From Tetracentron sinense (Eukaryota > Streptophyta > Magnoliopsida > Trochodendrales > Trochodendraceae), in assembly GCA_015143295.1 (NCBI GenBank), contig CM026556.1:16182547-16246546 (forward strand): DNA of 64,000 nt. The letters run 5' to 3'. A program made the translations under genes and the position numbers. Shown here piece by piece: positions 45,847-57,418 of this stretch (position 1 is its first letter; every line of letters starts with the position of its first letter). The notes beneath the pieces are model-generated. The model ran no database searches, was not told the origin of the DNA, and was given only the letters and a program-made list of their open reading frames with translations.

Positions 45847-47118
45847 CTTGCACTACATCGTCAGATGCAAGTGTATCACCCTCTGTCAAGGTAAAAACTC
45901 GCCCCTGGTTCGCCTGGTGAGGCGGAGGTGCAGAACGTTCAGGCTGAGAGGACGCCTGGTATGATCCTGCTGGGCGTGCTGGGGGCCTGATACCCTGAGA
46001 CTGGCCAAGAAAATGCCGACTCGGGCAATCCCTAATCATATGGCCCTGGCGACCGCAATGGTAACATCCACCCGATGCTCTTCAGCAATCTCCTGCCGGA
46101 TGCCTTCGGCAATCTCCTGCCGGATGCCTTCGGCTGCATGAAGTGTAGCCTCATATGTGTAAGTCGGAGGGGCCGGAGGTGAAGTGTACCTCGCCACCTG
46201 AGGTGCCACTGGCCGTGGAGCTGGAAGAGCCTGAGGTCACGGTGCCTGAGGCATGTACGGCCATAGAACTGGAGGCGCATAAGATGGCCTCATCGGTGGT
46301 ACTGGCCACGTGTACAGATAAGGGCCGGTACAAGCCTGCCTCTCTGGAGGTGCTGAAATACTGGCTTGGCCTCTCGCCAACTCCCTCTTCTTAGACACTG
46401 CTTCAGAATTTGCCTCGATCAATAAGGCTTTGTCTATTACTTCCAGGTAAGTAGCGTGCCTAAAAGCCGATACTTTCTCCATAATGACATCCTTGAGCCC
46501 TTGCTCAAATCTCCTCACCTTCCTTGCCTCAGTAGTAACCATGTGAGGTGCAAATCTAGAGAGCTCTGAGAACTTAGCCTCATAATGTGCTACTGACATC
46601 GAACCTTGCTCAAGGTTGATGAATTCTCTCTCTTTCTTTTCCCGTGCTCCGATCGGAAAATACTTCTTATAAAAAGTGTCCTTAAACTCCTCCCAAGTCC
46701 AAGGTTGACCCTGCATGGTCAAATCTCTCGTCCTCAATGCGGACAACCACCAATGGTGGGCTTCGCCCTCTAGCATGAAAACAGCCCATGCTACTTTCTC
46801 TTCCTTTGTCGGCGATAGGACTACAAAAATCTATTCCAACTGGAGGATCCATGCCTCCGCAGCAAGAGGGTCCACACTCCCATGGAATGATGGAGGCCTC
46901 AATCTCCTGAATGCCTCAACCCCAGCGGTACGATGTACTGGAGCCATAGGTGGTGGAGTAGGTGCTACCGATGACGGTATAGTTTGCCGAGCCGCCAGTA
47001 TGGCGAGTGTCTCAGCAATAGAGCCTAAGACCTGAGAGAGGTCCGGCTGCTCAACCTCATCTCAAGAAGAAGATGAAGCTCTGGTATGTGGTCCACGACC
47101 CCGTGTGCCCCCTCTCAT
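45847..47118 (-). pseudogene. gag: D gag (exon 1), stops and frameshift
   Basis: The start reads MRGGTRGRGPHTRASSSS and is homologous to A's. Stops lie at 47062-47064, 46831-46833 and 46237-46239. A tandem duplication of about 24 bp (around 46087-46135, GGATGCCTTCGGCAATCTCC) and a net 1-nt loss disturb the CTSCGRRHPEGDC region; the CCHC knuckle follows in another frame (C...MIRDC near 46039). Exon length 1272 nt equals A's 1249 plus 24 minus 1, matching these two changes. Confidence 0.9.
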
Positions 47119-47455
47119 GATAAAGTCTTGAGAACAATAGCACCACATCAGTCTCACTTGAAACCACAATTTATCACAGTTCCATTTTACAACAATTCAA
47201 TTTGTATTAGTTGTATAATACTAATATACATCGCATCACAACCATCGGTGTATTTATAATATTATACCTTGGTGTTCTAGCATTCCTAAGACTCGTACTT
47301 GGTTGAAGTAACCATTTTGACTAAGACTAAAGTTTAGTCTTACACTTGGAACACGACTCGCTTCCAACTTACTTCCTTCCTAACTTGTTTCCTAACATAT
47401 GCTCTTGTCAAGCCGTGGTATTAGATTCTAAGTGACCCTAGAGACCTAAAGCCTA

Positions 47456-47468
47456 AGCTCTGATACCA
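47456..47468 (-). other. D primer binding site (tRNA-iMet)
   Basis: The minus strand reads TGGTATCAGAGCT, 4 bp from the 5' LTR. Confidence 0.9.
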
Positions 47469-47472
47469 CTTT

Positions 47473-49700
47473 TGTCGCGACCCAAAACCCACCCTAGGAG
47501 TTAGAGTGAATCTTGGACGACTCATCATGACTTGCTAGACGAACCAACCTGCAAAAACCTACAAAGCATATACAAAGAGGACACAATAGCGGGAACATAC
47601 TCTAACATCGCACAGCGGAAGACTAACAAACCTCTATGTATATATACACACATGATCCAAGTTTATACAAAAAGATACACAAAGAAAGTGCGGACAGGCC
47701 CACCAAAATACATGAATACATCTCTCTCAAATCACCCACAGCTATTCACTCAGAATCTACCACCTCTAATAATAACCCTCTACCGAAGGTTACTCGACAT
47801 ACTCCGCCTCCACCCAAGGGCTCGGATTACAGATGTCAAAAGGAGAACTGTTCTGCTATCACCTGCCGACATAAGAAATACGACTGAGCCTAGAATACTC
47901 AGCGTGTACCAAATGCTAACCAACAGTCATAGTACAGCAACAATGATATATATACAAGCAGGAAGCAGTTAATCTCATAACAGGAAAGTAAAGTAGTTTA
48001 TAGTCATGATTGTATTTCGTAAAAGCCGAGAAAACCCTTGTAAATATCGTGCACTTAACTTCACTCAAATAACCCTTTTCGTGCTTGAAAACTTGTCTTG
48101 TCTGTCTTGTCTCGTCGTATCATGTCGTGTCATGCCATGTCATGCTTGCTTGGAAAATAAGCTACTTGTGAGGGAAGGGAGACCCTTCTTCCTAAATGCT
48201 CATGCTTGTCATGTCATGTATCTTGCTTGCTTGGAAAATAAACTACTTGGTAGGGAAGGGAGACCCTTCTTCCTAAATGTTCATGCTTATCATGTCATAT
48301 ATCTTGCTTGCTTGGAAAATAAACTACTTGTGAGGGAAGCGAGACCCTTCTTCCTAAATGCACTTGCGAGGGAAGGGAAACCCTTCTTTATGCATGCTAG
48401 TCTTGTTCTTGCCAAAAGTGAGGTAAAACATATCGTAGGATATGTCCCACCTCTAAATCTCATTCTTGAAAGTCCTCGGTAAACCATGTTATGCATGCCG
48501 TGCTCGTGAAATCGTGTACAAACTTGCATTCGAATTTAAATATGACAATTGGGTAATTCACGATACATATAACATCAATAATTTGAACAAGTCAACATTC
48601 ATGCAATTTAGGAAAAATAAGGAAGCACACTATCATAGGCCCTAGCAATGTCCATAATTAATTAAGCATGCATTTCTTAATTTATAACTCATTTTATTCA
48701 CCTTGGCATTTCATAAAACATGGGGTGTGTTCATTATGTATTAAACCTACATCATGCTTTTCTAGGTGGATTGATGATCACATCACACATGTATGTTTGT
48801 TATGGATACAATGCCTTTCCCCTTTCTCATTCATTACATCATTCACATAGCATCCAATCGCCAATATTCATCTCCATTCACACCATTCACAAATTTCAAC
48901 TCATTGCACATTTATAGATGAGGGAAAACAAGGAATAAGGAAAGAAAAGGGAAAATCATGACTAGGATGGTAGTAAAAGGTACCGACCTTGATAGAGGAA
49001 GAAACCCCTAGCAAAATGTGCGTGAGTTGCTGCCCTAGGTCGGAGAGCGTAGTCCTCACGAGCTTGAGCCTTGATCTTGAGGGAAACGAGCTTGAAGTGA
49101 TCTAGGGTCTTCAAACCCCTTTGATTTCTTCTCAAAAGCAAGCCCTAGGTTTAGAGACCCTTTCTCCTCTCTTTCTATCTCTCAAAACACTCTAAGTGTG
49201 TGAATGAAGCCCTAAAGGCTCAGGCAAGCCTTAATAGGCAAGAGTGAAATGCCCAAAAGATGAAAATACCCTTAATGAAAATTCTGCAAAACGCGGGGAC
49301 CGAGCGATCGGTGGTTATGACCGATCGATCAGTTGCCTACCGAGACCAGGCGATCGGTCAAAAAAATGCTCTCTGGGAAATTTCCCCATACAAAAAAGTG
49401 CACCAGTCGATGGCCTCCTATCGATCGGTTTTGGACCGATCGATCGCTACAATGGACCGAGCGATCGGTGGTCTGCACGTTTTGATACTGAGTCCATTTT
49501 TCACCCATTCCCACTATTTGGACTTGTCCTACTTCTATTCTAACATCTTCTAAACTTTCCTAAGACAATTGTAAGGCTATAGTTTATTATTGAGACAATT
49601 CTCTAAGATTTCAGATTATCATTTCATGAAATTGGACATTACAAGGTATCATGCCTTGGCACACATTCCAAGACATGAGCAAAAGTTCCGGGGTTCTACT
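47473..49700 (-). repeat. D 5' LTR
   Basis: A 2228-bp LTR with GGGAGACCCTTCTTCC repeats (48150-48400) and a palindrome block (49300-49470). The MSAG ORF (ATG at 47872) is frameshifted. Its last base is T instead of A. Confidence 0.9.
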
Positions 49701-49705
49701 TGGAA

Positions 49706-50343
49706 ATTCTAGAAAATATTATTGTGTACCAAGCCTTGGACGTCCACCTCTTTATATAGGAGAGCTTGGGTTGCTTGCAACTCAAGAGTCCACTTTCTAA
49801 TCCAATTAGAATTCCTTAATTTGTTTCTAATTCTTGATTTCTCCTAATCCAATTAGGAATAATCATTAATAGAAACTAACCTTATCCATTAGTGTCCAAC
49901 TAATCTTATCCTTATCCTAATCCAATTAGGATTCCTTTATTAGTAAGAAACTAATAGAATCCTTGTCCAACAAGGAATCTTTAATTTAGTAACTAACTCT
50001 AACTAACTAACTAACCTTATCCAATAAGGAGAGTAGTTATTAGATACTAATTAAATAATAATAAAAATTATTATTATTTAACACCTCCATGAAGTGGGCA
50101 TCCCACCCTAGGTGGGTCCCACTCCACACGTCCCCAATGGGTCCTACCCATTTGGTTTTTCACATCCAATGTGATTCCACCTTTTAGAGCTTCACTATAC
50201 CATATAGTGATTACTTAGAGAAATTAATTAATTTATTTATAAATTAAATTAAATACTTTAAGCAGGTCCTTGTGTGTAGGATCTAAAGGGATCTCCTATT
50301 TCCGGTTGTGCGACCAAGTACTCAACCTTTTGGTTAAAGCATT
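49706..50343 (-). repeat. E 5' LTR, segment 2 of 3
   Basis: It matches 643-970 and 3436-3804 of the 3' LTR, without S1, so it shows the empty S1 site. It has a TATA box at 49751-49760 (minus CCTATATAAA). It ends in GCATT, the TSD of solo LTR F. Confidence 0.9.
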
Positions 50344-50637
50344 TGTAACGACCCCAAAATCCTACAAGGCTGAAATAGGACCTTGGAATCGTCACATTAC
50401 TTAAACCTGCTTAAAAACCATGCATACAAGGCATACTACACAAGTCTTCCAAAAGTGAGGATAGTAAAATTCCGATCATAAAAAGTCAAACCATCATGTA
50501 CAATGATAGTCCACATACTATGGCTCCTCATAAATGAAATAGTCTAAAACATCCACACGGTAAATAACTAAGGCAACATCAACTAGAAGTCAAAAGTCTA
50601 ATACAACATCTCTTCCAAAAAGAAATGCTAAAACTAC

Positions 50638-50751
50638 TCAATAGGGATAACTGTCAAAATCTCTAGCCTCTTCCTCAGGAAGCTCACCTTCCTCCCCCTC
50701 TTCGACGTAAACCTCTTCGGTCCACGGTTCTCCTCCTAAACCTGAAGACAA
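50638..50751 (-). pseudogene. Short LTR ORF homolog in F, no ATG
   Basis: The minus-strand frame gives LSSG where others have MSAG, then GEPWTEEVYVEE, a long acidic stretch and a terminal tyrosine before TGA. The ATG position holds TTG, so it is either a decayed copy or uses a different start. It is valuable as a distant homolog of the LTR peptide. Confidence 0.35.
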
Positions 50752-50997
50752 TAACAGGTCGACTGAGCATGGAATACTCAGTGGATAAACAAACTAACAG
50801 CAATGTAAAATAGCCTGAGCAATAATAATATCGTAACTTAGTTTATCGATGATTAATCATAATACTTTCACATAAAATAGACATAATCAGAGTGCGTAGC
50901 ATATAACATGTCATAACATCATCTTGACTCATGTACTTGTGCAATTCTTATCCATGAACTTACCTTAACATATGCATAGACTCATACATGTATGATT

Positions 50998-51165
50998 CAT
51001 AGTGTGTTTGTCTCGTCAACGCATAATTCATAGTGTGTTTGTCCCGGCAACGCATAATTCATAGTGTTTTGTCCCGGCAACGCATAATTCATAGTGTTCG
51101 ACAACGCATAATTCATAGTGTTTTGTCCCGGCAACGCATAATTCATAGTGTTCGACAACGCATAG
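50998..51165. repeat. ~30-bp tandem repeat in F
   Basis: About six imperfect units contain CGCATAATTCATAGTGT followed by TTTGTCCCGGCAA or TTCGACAA. It occupies the LTR zone where other families carry different tandem repeats. Confidence 0.85.
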
Positions 51166-52121
51166 AGTGGATGTTCATAATGAGGAATCATTCTTTCATA
51201 ACATAACATGAATGCGACAACGCGTAGAGTGGATGTTCGTAGTGGGGGATCATTCTTTCATGGCATAATTCGTAACATATTTGTGTCCAATGCATGTATG
51301 CTTGTGAGACAAGTGGACTCATGAGACTTGAATACTTACCATGCGAGTGCACGTGTGCTTGAGTGTCGTGATTAGAATTCAAATGAGTTATCCCTTAGAT
51401 TTCAATCTTCCGTTAGGAAACTCCGCTAGGTTACATCTCCCTAGTTAGAGAATTCCCAACGTGGAGGATTTTCCTCTAAGGTTTGGCCTACCCGAATACC
51501 GATCACCATACAAGTAAATAGAGCATAATTTATCATAACAACACAATATTCATTTAACTTAATTTCTTCATAATCAAAAGCACCATACTAATATTTAGCA
51601 TTCTTAGACATTTCAACAAACATGTAGAGTGCGTTAATTATGGATACTTTGTCCTTTCCCATTCTTAAGATTCCATCACACAATAATCCATCCACACAAC
51701 CCAAACATACTCCATATCCATACATTCATCCCAATCCTCCATAGTATTTCCCTTCCTCCGTTTAATCCATCCATAGTATAAATCCATTTTCATCTCTAGT
51801 GAGCTTAATCCATACATAATTAGGGAAAACAAATTAAATTATCATTTCTATCATTCATATTAAACTAATATTTCTTCAAACTTCATTAATAGAGTTGAGT
51901 TAGGGAGTTTATCGACCTTAGGAATCCTTCCCTTGGATTCAAAATGCTCCTGAGGTGATTTGGGGAAGCTTTGAGGACGATCTCTAAGCTTTCCTCTCAA
52001 TTTTCTAGCAATCTCCTTCTTCTCCAAGAAACCCCTCTCTCAAAACCCTAGGTTTTCTCCCCCTTTTTGCCAAATTAGGTTAGAAATAGGTAGAGTATTT
52101 TAATATCTCGAGTAGGACCCC

Positions 52122-52131
52122 CTATTTATAG
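52122..52131 (-). promoter_or_regulatory. TATA box in F
   Basis: The minus strand reads CTATAAATAG about 70 bp downstream of the palindrome block, placing that block upstream of the promoter. Confidence 0.55.
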
Positions 52132-52617
52132 CCCCTAGGGTTGAGAACGAAAAGACCTAAAAGTCCTTACTAAAATTCTGTCAAAAACACGAAAGACCGA
52201 TCGATCGGTCACCTACCGATCGATCGGTGTTTATGATCGTGCGATCGGTCAAAAAACACTCTCTGGAAAATTTCTCTATACAAAATTTTGGACCAGACGA
52301 TAGCTACCGATCGATCATGTCGCGCCCCAAAACCCACCCTAGGAGTTAGAGTGAACTTTGGACGACTAATCAAGGCTTACATGACTTGCTTGACAAATCA
52401 ACCTGCAAAAACCCACAGAGCATATACAATAGAGGATGACAGCGGAAACATAACTATAAAACACAGCGGAAGTCTAACCAAACCTCTATGAATATACATA
52501 CGCAAATCCAAGTTTATACAAAAAGTAACCAAAAGAGAGTGCGGACAGACCCGCCAAAATACATGAATGTATATCTCTCATCTCACCCACAGCTATTCAC
52601 TCAGAATCTACAACCAC

Positions 52618-52737
52618 CTAATGGTAACCCTCTACTGGAGGTTCCTCCAAAGGCTCCTCGACGTACTCCTCTTCTACCCATGGACCAGGAGCACAAACAT
52701 CAAATGGAGCAGCAGCTCCCTCAGAACCTGCCGACAT
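52618..52737 (-). CDS. Short conserved LTR ORF, 39 aa (G copy)
   Basis: It starts MSAG, contains PWVEEEYVEE and ends EGYH. It is identical to the A-type peptide apart from the last residue and the A 5' LTR's Val. Confidence 0.4.
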   Translation of the reverse strand: MSAGSEGAAAPFDVCAPGPWVEEEYVEEPLEEPPVEGYH

Positions 52738-53044
52738 AAGAAGTACGGCTGAGCATGGAATACTCAGCGGGTACCAAATACTAACCAATAGTCATAGCAT
52801 AAAAATGGCAATACATAAATCAGGAGCAATTCATATATGTTAGACGGAAACAATTCATATCATACAAGGAAGTAAAAGAAATTTATAATCATGCTTGTAT
52901 TTCGTAGAAAGCCGATAAAACCCTTGAAAATCTTGTGCACTTGACTTGATTTGAAATACCATTTCCGTGCTTGAAACTTGTCATGTTGTCTTATCTTGTC
53001 ATATCATGCGTGTCATGTCATATCATGCTTGCTTGGAAAGTAAA

Positions 53045-53450
53045 CTACTTGTGAGGGAAGGGAGACCCTTCTTCCTAAATGCCCATGCTTGTCATGTCAT
53101 GTATCATGCTTGCTTGTTCGGAAAAGTAATCTACTTGTGAGGGAAGGGAGACCCTTCTTCCTAAAATGCTCATGCTTGTCATGCCGTGTCATGTCATGCT
53201 TGTATCATGCTTGGAAGAGTAAACTATTTGTGAGGGAAGGGAGACCCTTCTTCCTAGAATGCTTATGCTTGTCATGCCATGTCTTGTCATGCTTGCTTGA
53301 AAAAGTAAACTACTTGTGAGGGAAGGGAGACCCTTCTTCCTAGAATACTTATGCTTGTCATGCCATGTCTTGTCATGCTTGCTTGAAAAAGTAAACTACT
53401 TGTGAGGGAAGGGAGACCCTTCTTCCTAGAATGCTTATGCTTGTCATGCC
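53045..53450. repeat. ~88-bp tandem repeat in G, five units
   Basis: Units contain CTACTTGTGAGGGAAGGGAG, ACCCTTCTTCC and CATGCTTGTCATGCC. D and A carry fewer units. Confidence 0.88.
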
Positions 53451-53455
53451 ATGAG

Positions 53456-55662
53456 TGTCGCGCCCCAAAACCCACCCTAGGAGTTAGAGTGAATCTTGGA
53501 CGACTCAATCATGACTTACATGACTTGCTTGACAAACCAACCTGCAAAACCCCACAGAGCATATACAATAGAGGACATTATCGTGGAAACATAACTATAA
53601 AACACAGCGGAAGTCTAACAAACCTCTAAGTATATACATATGGAAATCCAAGTTTATACAAAAATAACCAAAAGAAGGTGCGGACAGACCCGCCAAAATA
53701 CATGAATGTATATCTCTCATCTCACCCACAGCTATTCACTCAGAATCTACAACCACCTAATGGTAACCCTCTACGGGAGGTTCCTCCAAAGGCTCCTCGA
53801 CGTACTCCTCCTCCACCCAAGGGCTCGGAGCACAGGTATCAAATGGAGCAGCAGCTCCGCCATCACCTGCCGACATAAGAAGTACGGCTGAGCATGGAAT
53901 ACTCAGCGGGTACTAAGCACTAACCAACAGTCATAGCATACAGATAGTAGGGAGCAAGTTGCATATATAGAACAGGAACAATTTATATCATAACAAGGAA
54001 GTAAAGCAATTTATATTCATGCTTGCATTCAGAAAGACTGATAAAACCCTTGAAAACATCGTGCACTTAACTTGACTTGAAATACCCTTTTTCGTGATTA
54101 GGAACTTGTTAACCGTGTCATGCCTGTCATGCTTGCATTTTCATAATTTAAACGTGTTCACATGCCTAGTTGCCGTTCATAGTCCGTCACAACTAGTACC
54201 CTATATGCAGATGGGTATGCCTAGTTGCCGTTCATAGCCCGTCGCAACTAGCATCCATGCAGAATGTGAATGCCTAGTTATGCGTGTCATGCCATGCTAT
54301 GCTATGCGTGTCATGCGATGCTATGCATGTCATGCGAAAGGATGGGAGACCTTTCCCTATGCAATGCATGATTGTCTTGCCCTTGTCAAAAGCGAAGTGA
54401 AACATATCTTAGGATATGCCCCACCTCTACGTCCCATACTCAAAACATCGGTAAATCACGTCATTTCATGCGTGCTCGTGAGATCGTGTGCATACTTGCA
54501 TTTGGAATTAAATATGACAATTTGGAGTGATTCACAAGGCATAGCATATAACAATTTAAGAAATTAATAATCTACACATTTTAAGAAATGTAAGAAACAC
54601 ACTATCATGAACCCTAACAAATTTCAAGAGCAATTAAACATGGGTTCCCTTAATTTATCATTTATTTTATTCACCTTGGCATTTCATCAAACATGTGGTG
54701 TGTTCATTATTCACTTAAAACTAAATCATGCTTTTCTATGTGGGTTATGCTCACATCACACTTGTATGTTCATTATTAGTACAATGCCCTTTCCCATTCG
54801 TTCATCACATCATCCACACGGCATCCATTCGCCAACATCCATCTCCATTCACCATTCATACCACCAATCTCATAACACATATATAGGTGAAAGAAAACAA
54901 GAAGAAAATAAAGGAAAAGAGAAGCTATAACTAGGAGGGTAGTAAGAAGTACCGACCTTGAAAAGATGAGGAAGAAATCCCTCTACCAAACGCACTTGAG
55001 TTGCTGCCCTAGCTTGAGGAGAGTGCCCCACACGAGCTCCACACGAGCTTGAGCCGAGATCTTGAAGGAAAACGTGCTTGAGGATGATCTAGGGTCTCGA
55101 ACCCCTTTGATTTCTCTTCAAAATTGAAACCCTAGGTTTAGGAAAACCTTCTCCTTTCTCTCTATCTCTCAAAAGACTCTAAGGGTTGAGAATGAGCCCT
55201 AAAGGCTCGGGTAATCCTATATAAGAAAGGGTATAACACCTGAATGCCGAAAATGCCCTTAGTAAAAATTCTGTAAAACGCGAGGACCGAGCGATCGGTG
55301 TTAATGACCGATCGATCGGTTTCATAACCGAGCGATCGGTTGAAATTTCACTCTCTGGAAAATTTCCCCATAGAAAAATCTCGACCAGTCGATAGCCTCC
55401 GAGCGATCGGTTTTGGACCGATCGATCGCTCCATGGACCGAGCGATCGGTGGTCTGCATGTCTGGACTGTTTTGACCATATCTTTTGACTCGCTTGTCGG
55501 ATTTCGACGATTCAACTTGCGTTGGGTTCGTCTTTCGAAAACGCACATTTCTGACGTTTCGGAATTTTTGATTTCTCCCTTATTTATTAATTAGACTACA
55601 AAAATGGCCAATTAGCTACGAAGGTGCTATTCATTAAGGATGAAAAAGTCCGGGGTGCTACA
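53456..55662 (-). repeat. H: solo LTR, A/D-related, inserted in G
   Basis: TSD ATGAG lies at 53451-53455 and 55663-55667. It is 2207 bp, TGTCGCGCCCC...GGGGTGCTACA on the plus strand. It has two units of a CCTAGTTGCCGTTCATAG repeat (54160-54280) instead of the GGGAGACC array, and a palindrome block at 55285-55450. Confidence 0.93.
53757..53876 (-). CDS. Short conserved LTR ORF, 39 aa (H copy)
   Basis: It starts MSAGDGG, contains PWVEEEYVEE and ends EGYH. Compared with A, some differences are synonymous in the acidic core and others cluster near the N-terminus. Confidence 0.4.
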   Translation of the reverse strand: MSAGDGGAAAPFDTCAPSPWVEEEYVEEPLEEPPVEGYH

Positions 55663-57418
55663 ATGAGCGAGGTAAAACATATTGTAGGATATGCCCCACC
55701 TCTAAATCTCATTCTTGAAAACCTCGGTAAATCATGTCATACACGCGTGCTCGTGGAAGCGTGTACATACTTGCATTTAAATTTAAATGTGACATTTGGA
55801 GAGTTAACAATACATAACAATTCATAGACATCAATCAATTGAGCAATTCAATATTTGTGTAATTTAGGGAAAATAAGAAGGCACACTATCATAACCCTAG
55901 CAAATTTCCATAAACCTTAAACATGAATTTTCTTAATTTCTTATTCATTTCATTCATCTTGGCATTTCATCAAACATGGTGTGTTCATTATTTATTAACC
56001 CTACAACATGCTTTTCTAGGTGGGTTATACTCACATCACACTTGTATGTTTATTATTAGTACAATGCCCCTCCCCATTCATTCATTACATTATCCACACG
56101 GCATCCATTCGCCAACATCCATCTCCATTTACCATACATACCACCCATCTCATAATATATATATATATATAAAGGAAAACAAGAAGAAATAAGGAAAGGA
56201 GAGGCTATAACTAGGAGGGTAGTAAAAAGCACCGACCTTGATCAAGTGGGGAAGAAATCCCCCTTTCCAAAACGACCGTGAGTTGCTGCCCTAGCTTGGA
56301 ACACGAGCTCCACACGAGCTTGAGCCGAGATCTTGAAGGAACACGTGCTTGAGGATGATCTAGGGTCTCAAACCCCTTTGATTTCTCTTCAAAATGGAAA
56401 CCCTAGGTTTAGGAACCCTTTCTCCTCTCTTCTAATCTCCCAATTCTTCTAAGTGTTTAGAATGAGCCCTAAAGGCTCGGGCAATCCTATATAAGAAAAG
56501 GTATAACACCCTTATGCCGAAAATGCCCCTAGTGAAAATTCTGCAAAAACGCGTGCACCGAGCGATCGGTGTTAATGACCGATCGATCGGTTGCCTACCG
56601 ATCGATCGGTTTCATAACCGAGCGATCGGTTAAAATTTCACTCTCTGGAAAATTTCTCCATACAAAAATCTTGACCAGTCGATAGCCTCCGAGCGATCGG
56701 TTTTGGACCGATCGATCGCTCCATGGACCGAGCGATCGGTGGTCTGCAGGTCCAAACTGTTTTGGCCATAACTTTTGACTCGTTCATCCGATTTTGACGA
56801 TTCAACTTGCGTTGGGTTCGTACTTCGAAAACGAACATTTCTAACGTTTCGGAATTTCCAATTTCTTCCTTATTTATTAATTGCATTACTTTAAAGGAAA
56901 AATGGCTACGAAGGGTCATGCATAAATGTGAAAAGGTCCGGGGTTCTACAGATCAGTTTTGGACCAATCGATCGCTACTTCTGACCGAGCGATCGGTGTT
57001 TTGCAAATTCCGACTCATTTTACTGTTTCGGCCATAACTTTTGACTCGTTCGTCGGATTTCGACGATTCAACTTGCGTTGGATTCGTCTTTCAAAAACGA
57101 ACATTTCTGGCATTTTAGAATTTCCAAATTCTCCTTTATTTATGGACCACCATTTTTGACTTAGCTTATATTAAAATTAAGGAAAAACATTAAACATGAA
57201 CCTCGAAGAGGGTTCCAATACCTATCTAATGGTTCAATAATCACTTAGTTCCAATATACAGTGCCAAAACTAGAGCTTCCTAAAGTTTAGAGTGTGATAT
57301 GACATTATGCACCCATTAGATATACAATACAATAAACATTAAAACATCACAAGGACTATAATACCCCTAATGCAATGCAATAAAAACATGAAAAAAAGAT
57401 TCGGGTCTCCACAGCATT

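Larger units (their letters stand above)
20938..49700 (-). mobile_element. D: Ty3/gypsy chromovirus, old, carries B and C
   Basis: D is a minus-strand element inserted in E's 5' LTR, with TSD TGGAA at 20933-20937 and 49701-49705. Its terminal CA has become CT at 49699-49700. The 3' LTR is split (20938-21771, 40779-42298) by element B; the internal region is 42299-47472 and the 5' LTR is 47473-49700. It is a sister of A by LTR, intron and protein sequence. Coding regions hold about a dozen in-frame stops and two frameshifts. Confidence 0.92.
52318..56950 (-). repeat. G: solo LTR, A/D-type, inserted in F
   Basis: TSD GATCA lies at 52313-52317 and 56951-56955, inside F's CGATCG palindromes. Net length is about 2.42 kb after removing H. 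TGTCGCGCCCC...GGTTCTACA on the plus strand. It has five ~88-bp units containing GGGAGACCCTTCTTCC (53045-53450) and a palindrome block at 56558-56735. Confidence 0.92.
50344..57413 (-). repeat. F: solo LTR of a third gypsy-type family
   Basis: F is bounded by GCATT at 50339-50343 and 57414-57418. Net length is about 2430 bp after removing G. It starts TGTAACGACCCC and ends GGTCTCCACA on the plus strand. It shares only the general LTR plan with A-D: CTGAG hairpin (50761-50785), short acidic ORF, palindrome block (52196-52317 and 56951-57000) and the AAAGTTATGGCC motif (57031-57050). No primer site or polypurine tract flanks it, so it is a solo LTR. Confidence 0.88.
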
